A stretch of DNA of 15,730 nucleotides from Halocafeteria seosinensis (taxonomy: Eukaryota; Sar; Bigyra; Bicosoecida), in the NCBI GenBank assembly GCA_001687465.1, contig LVLI01001032.1, forward strand, positions 1-15,730, written 5' to 3'. Under the pieces are notes generated by a model. It was not told the origin of the DNA. It saw only the letters and a list, made by a program, of their open reading frames with translations, and did no database searches. The stretch's first letter is position 1; each line of letters opens with the position of its first letter. Made by a program: the position numbers and the translations under genes. Positions 7,610 to 15,730 of this stretch are shown here, in pieces.

Positions 7610-10600
7610 CTGCAAGGCAAAATACCAGTCCACAATGACAGTTTGAAACTACTAGCAATCGCCAAAACGGCGACACAAACCTGGACAATGCAAACATTCA
7701 TCGTGACTTTCTGCCGCATACTTCCCCGATGGACATGCGCGACACCATTCGACTCCTGCCGAGGATGTCTCTCCCATTGAGCAATTCATACATTGAGTTT
7801 CGGATATTCTAAACTTCCCTGATGGACATGCCTCACATGCCGTTGATCCATTCCCACTTGTCTCGCCATCTGCACTCGGATAGTGAGGTTTCATAAACCA
7901 ACCCAGCTTATCCAGCAGACACACAACGTTTCATACCTGGACAAAGAACACACTGCGTGGCGTTACTGTCCGCATACTGCCCTGCTGGACATATACCACA
8001 GAGCTCTGATGCATCCGCTGAGGTGAATCCCAACGGGCAAGGAGAACATTCGGTATCATTACTCTTATATTGCCCGGCGGGACATGGCCTACAACTTGGT
8101 GAACCAACACCACTTGTTTCACCTTCTGCATCAAACATAAAAGAGCTCGTACGTATGCATGCTAGAAGTTATGAACCAGGATTAGGGAGCATGTCAGCCT
8201 ACCTGAGCAATTCAGACATGTACTACTCTCGTGTTCATACTGGCCTTGAGGGCAAGCAATGCACGAGTCTGAACTCTCCTTAGATGTATGCCCAGGAGCA
8301 CATTGGAGGCATTTAGCTCCGCCTGATTTGTATGTACCTACAGGACATGAAATGCATTGTCCCAAGCCTTGGCTACTCGTCTTCCCCTCTGCAGTACCAT
8401 ACTACAGGTTACGCATTCGCCAGGTGATACCCTGAAGTACAGACGCCTTACCTGGACAGTCGAGGCACAACGTATGGTTGTCGTTGGAATACTGCCCACT
8501 TGGACAAGCTACACAGGACTCAGTGCCAGAGGTGGAAGTCCAACCGGCTTCGCAGGTGCTACATTTCGCCCCATCGCTTTTATATTCACCCGGAGGACAC
8601 GCGCTGCATTTGACCGACCCGCTGTTACTCGTTTCACCATCTGTATCCCAAAACATGTTAAGTACAAGGACATTAGCAGTCCGCCAGATGAGTGTTGTGA
8701 GTCAGTTTCAAACAACTTACATGGACACTCAAAACATATAGTGTGGTCAACACTCGAATACTCCCCTTGTGGACAAGGGATGCAATATTCTGATCCTGAG
8801 CTAGACGTGTCACCCGAAGCACAAATTGAGCAATTGGCTGGGCCGTTTTTGTATTCACCTGCTGGACATGCACTACAATTGCTTGATCCCATGCTGCTCG
8901 TCTCCCCATCTGCATACCATAGAGCAACAGCCAAAGGTCTTGTCACTGGATCTTAGACTACCGTATTCTTTGCCAGCATACCAGGACAGTCTAGACACTG
9001 TGTGAGGTTCTCACTAGTGTATCTCCCAGGCGGACAGAAACTGCATGACTCCGATCCAGAAGCTGACGTCTGGCCGATGCCGCAGCCGGTACATTCTGCT
9101 GCTCCGCTTCTGTACTCTCCCGCGGGGCATACAGTGCAATAGCTTGATTCGTTTAAACTGGTTTCTCCAGCTGTACCAACAGACATCCTAATTGTCGTGT
9201 GTTACTTCAACAGCTCTTTAGGTCTCAACGTACTTGGGCAAATGGCGCACATAGTGTGGTTCTCATTGGAGAAAGTCCCCTTCGGACAGATATCGCATGA
9301 TTCAGAACGCATGGTAGATATCCGACCCGCAGCACAAATTGAACATTCTGTTCCACCGCTCTTGTATTCGCCAGCAGGACATGCAGCGCAATCGTTCCAA
9401 CCTTCGTTGCTCGTTTCACCATCTGAAGTAACTACAGACTTGGTGTGCGTCTGGTATACCACGGAGCAACATCACCATATACGTACATGGGCAACTGTGG
9501 CAAACAGTAAAATTCTGCTCATACTTCCCAGCAGGGCATTCAGAACACGCCGATGAACCAAGAGAGCTTGTTTGCCCCTCTGCACGACCAAGCAAAACGA
9601 TATAGAGTGAGTACGAGACACAAAGAATCCCGGGCTTAAACCTCACCTTGACAGCAGCTGCAGTCACTTTGGTTCTCATTCGTGTACTTTCCCGATGGAC
9701 ACTTCTCACAGTCCATTATGCTTCCTGAGCCACGTGTACTAGTCTCGCCAGCTGCAAATAGCAACATCCAATTTAGTATAAACACTCCACTGTTCTCATT
9801 TCAAATATATACTCACCCGGACAAACCGTGCAATTTTGATGCTCATGTTCATATTTACCCGCAGGGCAGTTAGAGCAAGTACTCGACCCTTCAGTACTAG
9901 TCTCTCCCGCTGCAAAAGACAACATTGCAAGCTCCATTGCTACTACGTTGTACTTCACTGCAAATAATGAAAACGTACAAGGACATTGAATGCACTCGAT
10001 ATGGCCACGCTCGTATCCACCAGTAGGGCAAAAAGTGCAAGTAGTAGAACCGTTCGCACTTGTCATTCCGTCTGGTCACACAATGGAAGACATCAAATGG
10101 AAACCCATGCAACCCGCCGACTCCATAAGGCAAAATGTAGTACCTGGACAAGTTTCGCATCCACTTTGGTCATCTTTAGAATATGTCCCAGCAGGACATT
10201 TCTCGCAGTCGTCAAGAGCATTCGATCCCGTAGGGCTTGTTTCGCCCGCTGCGAGGTACACACATCTGTACTGACGAGGAAGATTCCACGAATTAAGATG
10301 CTTTGGCAACATACATGGGCAGCTTGCACAATCTGTACGGTTGGTCTCGTAGGTGCCTCGCGGGCAGTTAATGCACTCGGCCCATCCGATGGAGCTCGTC
10401 TCACCCTCTGCACAGGCAGGTGATTCATGTGCGTGCTTGGAGCTTCGATCGGTCAAAATGACGATTGTCACGTGGATGCAGAACGTACCATCGCACATGT
10501 GGCACTCGGTATGGTCCTTTTCATATTCACCAGCCGGGCACTGAAAACAGTCCGGTGACCCCTTTAGGCTGGTTTCCCCAGCTGCAGAAAGCGCACAAGC

Positions 10601-13600
10601 GGGTAGCAAGGAGTATGCCAAGAAAATATTCCATATGCATAATGTCGGGCAGTACGTACACGGACAGATATCACATCCGCTTTGACTATCATTAGTATGT
10701 CTTCCGGCAGGGCATTTCTGACAGTCTTCAGGAGCGCCGGAACCAGTAAGACTTGTCTCACCAGCTGTTACGGAATCAAGTACGTTCAGGCTTGCACCGG
10801 AGTCACCGGATCGGATATTGTACTGGGCGATGTGCGAGCGTTACGTACCAGGACAGGTAACACATTTTGTGTGCATATGCTCGTATTTGCCTGCCGGGCA
10901 AGCGGCACACGTTGGAGCTCCTTCAGCGCTTGTTTCACCGTCTGGGTTGGAACGGAGCACCATGGACGCGGTAGCTACATGGTTTAGAGGTGAAGCAACG
11001 AACGAGCCCTTACATGGACAGAAGACGCATTCGCTTCGGTTTTCACTAGTATGCTTCCCTGCGGCACATTTTGTGCAGGCCTCGATCCCACTCGTGCCTT
11101 TCGGGCTTGTCGCCCCAGCTGGAGTGCACATCAAGGTGGTAAGAATGACGAATGATAACCCCTACTGTTATCAACTTACTTGGACATCCTATACATTGGA
11201 TAAGACCATCTTCGAACGTCCCGGAGGGACACAGCGAGCACACATCAGCCCCGTTAGCACTGGTTTCTCCCACTGCGGAAACAATGCACTTGAGTTCGTA
11301 ATCGTTGATTGACCTTCTACATAGTAGTACATACCCGCACAGGGCTTGCATTTAGTATGATCGCTCTCATATTCACCAGCCTGGCATGGTGAGCAACCTG
11401 CTGATCCTTGGGCGCTTGTCTCCCCATCTGAGAGAAACAGGGACAACACCGGTTGGTGCCACACGCTTCCATTTGTATAGTGCCCGTAACCATACGTACT
11501 CGGACAGTTGTAGCAGTCACTTTGATTCGCGTTTGCATATTTTCCAGCCGGGCATGTAAAACAGTGGCCTATCCCGTTCGCACCACGGGAGCTAGTCTCC
11601 CCGGCTGAATTGATAACAAATTACCGTGGCTGCGGGATACAGCTGCGGATATCGAGCTGCAACTCTCACGACGTACTTGGGCAAGTGATACACGTGGTAT
11701 GATTTGTTTCGTATTTCCCAGCGGGACAGTCAATACACTCCGGCATTCCAATGGAGCTCGTTTCTCCATCTGCAAGATACAACATAGAATATCGAATGCT
11801 CGAGCAGAAAGCACCGTAGTATGTGCACATACCGCTGCATTGTTTGCATTCAGTGTGATCGCTCTCATATTCGCCTGCCGGACAACGAAAGCAGGTCGGT
11901 GAGCCTTCGGGGCTTGTCGCTCCCCCTGTGACAAACAAAACGCCGTGAACACTGCAAATTGTGTCTCAAAATTTGCGCTTTACGTACGTGGACAGTTGTT
12001 GCATTCGCTTTGATCTGACTTGGTATGCTTTCCAGCAGGGCATTTTCCGCAATCCCCAACTTCATTAGAGCCATTTGGACTTGTCTCTCCCGCTGTCGGG
12101 TGACAAAACACACATGCGTTTCGTGTTCAAAGTACGAAATAGGTCACATCCGATGCAGCACTTACAGGGACATGCTATGCACTCCGTATAATTACTCTCA
12201 TAACGACCCGCTGGGCAGGAGAAACACTCCGACGCCCCGTCTGAACTTGTCTCGCCATCTGTACCAGCAAATACCTTCCCAGTGCAATACGTTTCAATCT
12301 ATTGCATTTCACATTAGCAGTTCATACGGGGACATGTCTCACATCCAGTTTGATCTTGGATCGCATGCCTTCCAGCGGGGCACTTTTCACAACTATGCAT
12401 CCCACTCACACCGCCAGGACTTGTCTCCCCAGCTGCAGCACATGAAATTTACAGTAGTTTAGTAAATTCCAAATCGAAATCATTGTTGACACTTACAAGG
12501 ACAGTGTATGCACTGAGTACGGTTCCTTTCATATTCTCCGGGTGGGCATTTTGAGCAAGCATCTGAAGCTATTGAACTCGTCTCACCCACTGCAGCGAAA
12601 TATGTCAGCATCACTATGATTCATACACGGGAACAACCATATGGGGTGCGGTCACGTACCAGCACAGCTTTTGCACCTAAGATGGTCACTCTCAAATTCA
12701 CCAGCCGGGCAAGCATAACACGTGGAAGATCCAACGGAGCTTGTCTCGCCAACTGCTACCAATCAACTTAGTGACATGAGGGGTCGACAATATATTGGTT
12801 TCACTGGGAGATCCTTACCTGGACAGTTGTGGCAGGTGTCTTGGGTTGACGTAGTATGTTTTCCAGGGGGGCATTTCTCGCACTGTGCAACCGAGTCTGA
12901 CGCTCCAGGGCTAGTCTCACCCGCTGCAGTGTTGAAACCAAGTGGTTCAATTTCAAACCGCCGATTTCCTTAGCTTTAGCCTCAACTTACCAGGACATGC
13001 TTCACACCAAGTATAATTCCTCTCGTATTTCCCCGCGGGACATTCGATACATTCGGACCATCCCAGCGCACTCGTCTCACCGCCTGCGCCGTTTAGCCGG
13101 GGCGGGAGGTGTGAAAATGTGTTAGTACCCACGTCATTCTTCTTTAATTGTAGTCTTTGGGCACGTACCTCGGCAGACTTTACATACAATATGGTCGCTT
13201 TCATATGTACCAGCTGGACAGAGAGCGCAGCTTGGGGCACCGTCGGCACTTGTCGCACCCTCTGCTATTCCGAGAATCAGGAATTAACGATTCCTATTGT
13301 TCTTGCAAGTCTTATCGGACTTTCAATACTTACCGTCACAGTTATCGCATCCGCTTTGTTCCGCGTTGGTATGTCGTCCAGCGGAACACTTCAAGCAACT
13401 TTCCAACCCACCAGAGCTGCCAGCGCTTGTCTCTCCCACTGGAACGGCGAGAAAACAATTTAATAGTACATCGCTCTTGCTTGCCTTATCGGAACGACCT
13501 ACATGGGCATAAGATACACTCGGTGTACCCGCTCTCAAATTCACCGGCCGGGCATGGGAAACAGACAGACGAGCCGTTGCCACTGGTCTCCCCACCTGTA

Positions 13601-15730
13601 GAGATGATCGGTAGAAAAATATGAATGCTTAAATGACCGGATCGAAGATGTCGCACGATTGCAATCATGCTGTCAGCACGTACTAGGGCAAGTCTCACAC
13701 CCAGTTTGACTTGCATTCGTATGAGTCCCTGCTGGACAATCCTCGCAGCTCTGAAGTCCGCTCGAACCAAGGAAACTCGTCTCGCCAGCTGCGCTTCCAA
13801 ATGTATGCCAAACGGATATTGGCGACCAAAGAAGACGCAGCGCCCAAACCAACGCGTACATGGACATGTTTCACAATCGATATGGTCATGTTCGTAAGTT
13901 CCGCCTGGGCAATGATAGCATGTTTCCGCCCCCTCGGAACTAGTCTCTCCTTCTGTAAGGACACCGGCAAGACAATATTTAGTAAGGAGAGCTAATTCTA
14001 CGATATTGTTAGAAGCTAATCACATACGAGGACAGCCGATACATTCGGTATGATTCCTCTCATACTCCCCGGGAGGGCACTGGTGACACGACGGTTCCCC
14101 AGTGGTACTTGTTTCCCCCGCTGAACGATATCGTGAAACATAACATAGAAAATGTCCTAATCAATGTACACTAATAGTCCCGGTGGAAGCCCGAGAGCAT
14201 ACCTTGGCAGACAATACATTCAATGTGGGCGTTCTCAAATCTTCCAGCAGGGCAGTCAAAGCACCATGATGACCCCTCAGAGCTCGTTTGACCACCTGAA
14301 CGAAAGGAATAGCCACCACAGCAGCACAATTTTAGCCTTCCAAATAACACAGAATATACTCTTTTACGTAGGTATATACGCACTTGGACAGCTTTTGCAA
14401 ACGCTTTGATCCACATTCGTATGTTTCCCAGCCGGACATTCCTCGCACTTGTTCTCATTTTGCGCTCCACTGCCGCTGGTCTCTCCCACTGTGGTGTCAT
14501 TATAGGGCAAGACGATCTAGCCTAGGCAAATCAAATGCAGATCACGCCAAAACTTACCTGGACAGGAGATACACTTTGTATGATCTCGTTCATATTTACC
14601 AGCGGGGCAAGCCTGGCATGTGGAGAATCCCTTGGAACTTGTCTCTCCATCTGAATGCGGTCGGCGGAATATGCGGTTCTTCTATATTATCTCGTCTGTT
14701 CGGGGGCACATACCTGGACAGGTATCGCATCCTGTCTGGTCTGCATTTGTATACTTTCCGGCAGGGCACTTAGCGCATCCTTCTTGGACGCTGACTCCAT
14801 CGGGGCTTGTTTCGCCAGCTGTTCAAGCAAGGATATACTAGCTGTACGTGTTTACCGTGGAACGTACGCATAGAGGCCCATATCCACTTACAAGGACACT
14901 GTTTGCACTCTACACGTCCACTTTCAAACTCTCCAGACGGACATTTGAAACACTTCGTGTGAGCCTCAGCACTACTCTCCCCCGCTGCAACAATATATGC
15001 ATGGCTACCACTCTCGCAAACTTATTCGACGAAGCTACGTACGCGCACAACGATCGCATTGGGTATGGCCATTTTCGAATTCTCCAGCAGGGCAAGACCC
15101 ACAGGTGGGAGATGCTTCTGAACTTGTCTTTCCAGCTGCAGCGAAGTAAAATTTCGGTTGTAAGAAGGAACATGCAAGCTGAAATATTTCATTATGCGTA
15201 CGCTTGCAAGGATCGCATCCGCTTTGATCACTATTTGTATGCTGTCCGGCTGCGCATGGTTCGCAATCGTCCCATCCACTAGAGCTCGTTTCACCGGCTG
15301 CAATTCAATGGCCTTACACGACTTGAGATGCAGAATTGTCATGGCACACCAACTTACGAGGACAACCGGTGCACGTCGTATGTGCCTCTTCAAATTCTCC
15401 TGCCGGACAATCCCAACAGGTTTTGTCCCCATCATTACTTGTTTTTCCCTCTGTTGGCACAAGGTGGCAGCAGATGATGTTATGTAATACTTATTTGCTA
15501 CGTTGCGGTTACATACTGGGGCATTCTTTGCACTCGATATTGTCCTTCTCAAATTCTCCAGCCGGGCACGAAGTACAGCTTGTAGACCCCTTTGCGCTGG
15601 TCTCTCCAACTGCCGTACACAATCCAGAAAGAATAGCGCATGTAGCAAAGTATCAAGTAACACTAGCGCCGTTGGAGTCAATACATACTGGGGCACGTGG
15701 TGCAGTCACTTTGATCCTCTTTGGTATATT
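6270..15730 (-). CDS. Gene B: 3' part of a giant GCC2/GCC3-repeat type I membrane protein
   Basis: Forty-six exons, 5' to 3': 15689-15730 (partial), 15517-15609, 15358-15450, 15202-15297, 15043-15135, 14892-14984, 14714-14818, 14558-14650, 14384-14488, 14203-14295, 14028-14120, 13860-13952, 13684-13788, 13503-13595, 13334-13438, 13169-13261, 12991-13083, 12819-12923, 12660-12752, 12497-12589, 12328-12432, 12166-12258, 11988-12092, 11833-11925, 11677-11769, 11500-11604, 11335-11427, 11180-11272, 11014-11118, 10849-10941, 10660-10764, 10489-10581, 10315-10407, 10144-10248, 9979-10071, 9817-9909, 9647-9751, 9487-9579, 9234-9422, 8982-9170, 8721-8909, 8452-8640, 8203-8388, 7937-8125, 7681-7869, 6270-7609. 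The joined frame is open for about 2,095 residues. Every exon is phase 1 at both ends; introns are 58-89 bp with GT...AG. Each module reads G-E-T-S, C-x2-C-P-A-G, Y/F/H, C-x2-C-P. Two classes occur: short (93 bp, 31 residues, typically YE-x-DHT-x-C) and long (105 or 96 bp, typically DQS-x-C). The product should be a disulphide-rich extracellular rod on a single membrane span. An adhesion or receptor function is plausible but not shown. Confidence 0.9.
6481..6760 (-). repeat. 25-residue repeats in the cytoplasmic tail of gene B
   Basis: KTVP occurs three times at 75-bp spacing. The first two units share the pattern TKTVP-x2-SY-x-M-x2-SPLF-x2-Q, the third is shortened (TKTVPEEPHVEHRS), and a fourth, faint unit ends in HRNPLYF. 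These are intracellular and unrelated to the extracellular modules. Confidence 0.7.
7681..9422 (-). repeat. Seven tandem double-module exons (186-189 bp)
   Basis: Exons 9234-9422, 8982-9170, 8721-8909, 8452-8640, 8203-8388, 7937-8125 and 7681-7869 each encode two short modules with no intron between them. The first half typically has YKSGG-x-x-C and runs through C-x2-C into a second G-x-TS start in place of a splice junction. The second half typically has N-H-T or N-x-T before its third cysteine. The seven copies are alignable over their full length, so a fused pair was formed once and then multiplied. They form the membrane-proximal part of the ectodomain. Confidence 0.88.
9817..11118 (-). 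repeat. Eight-exon super-cassette, copy 3
   Basis: Same length order, 1,314 bp after copy 2. The fourth exon ends CD instead of CP and the fifth has WAECINCPRG. The seventh starts GMTS and has regained CP. A partial fourth copy (105 then 93 bp, exons 9647-9751 and 9487-9579) follows before the double-module exons begin. Confidence 0.78.
11180..12432 (-). repeat. Eight-exon super-cassette, copy 2
   Basis: It has the same length order as copy 1, starting 1,356 bp further along. The fourth exon starts GATS and ends CS, the fifth has MPECIDCPAG, and the seventh ends CA, matching the markers at the same positions in copy 1. Confidence 0.8.
12497..13788 (-). repeat. Eight-exon super-cassette, copy 1
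   Basis: Exon lengths 5' to 3' are 105, 93, 105, 93, 93, 105, 93 and 93 bp (long-short, long-short-short, long-short-short). Position markers recur in the other copies: the fourth exon starts GATS and ends CR instead of CP, the fifth has WSECIECPAG, the seventh ends CA. Confidence 0.8.
15703..15730. repeat. Terminal direct repeat, right copy
   Basis: Identical to bases 1-28 and located at the same codons of the same exon class. Joining the ends through this overlap gives a 105-bp exon (42 + 63 bp) in frame with both neighbours. Confidence 0.95.

Overview
The window is eukaryotic nuclear DNA, most likely from a unicellular protist. It carries dozens of short spliceosomal introns (58-89 bp), nearly all with GT-RNGT-like donors (24 of 59 begin GTAC) and (Y)AG acceptors. 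All coding exons lie on the minus strand and encode cysteine-rich modules of the GCC2/GCC3 (Pfam 'putative ephrin-receptor like') type. Such arrays are known from several protist groups, including alveolates and stramenopiles. The sequence alone does not let me place the species; GTRNGT donors would suit a stramenopile, but this is weak evidence.

Layout, read right to left in the direction of transcription. (1) 15730-6270, gene B: the 3' part of a giant gene with 46 exons in view. There are 38 single-module exons (93, 96 or 105 bp), then seven double-module exons (186 or 189 bp), then a 1,340-bp terminal exon with one transmembrane helix and a cytoplasmic tail of about 396 residues. Every intron is phase 1, so nearly every exon is a self-contained, removable cassette. 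Exons 13-36 form three copies of an eight-exon super-cassette. (2) 5733-4274, remnant C: the decayed 3' end of another family member. It has two degenerate module exons and a terminal exon with a Ser/Thr-rich repeated stalk, a transmembrane helix and a tail, interrupted by an in-frame TGA. (3) 3232-3097: an orphan Cys-rich exon candidate. (4) 2649-1, gene A: the 5' part of a modular gene with a signal peptide exon and 14 further exons, running off the left edge. Three of its exon+intron units are exact 174-bp-period tandem duplicates, and one exon is broken by a 14-bp palindrome-forming insertion.

The first and last 28 bases of the window are identical and lie at the same point of the same exon type. 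Overlapping the ends gives one uninterrupted gene: A's 5' half followed by B's 3' half, a normal 105-bp exon at the joint, about 60 exons and about 2,610 residues if the 14-bp insertion is discounted. So the window may be one unit of a tandem array, a circularising assembly, or a contig broken at a repeat, and 'A' and 'B' may be two ends of one gene type.

The likely products are very large type I surface proteins: secreted N-terminus, dozens of disulphide modules often carrying N-glycosylation sequons, one membrane span and a cytoplasmic tail. Ligand and role cannot be read from the sequence. The striking property is genomic: symmetric phase-1 exons, one per module, at several nested levels of tandem duplication, which allows exons to be lost, gained or skipped without breaking the frame.
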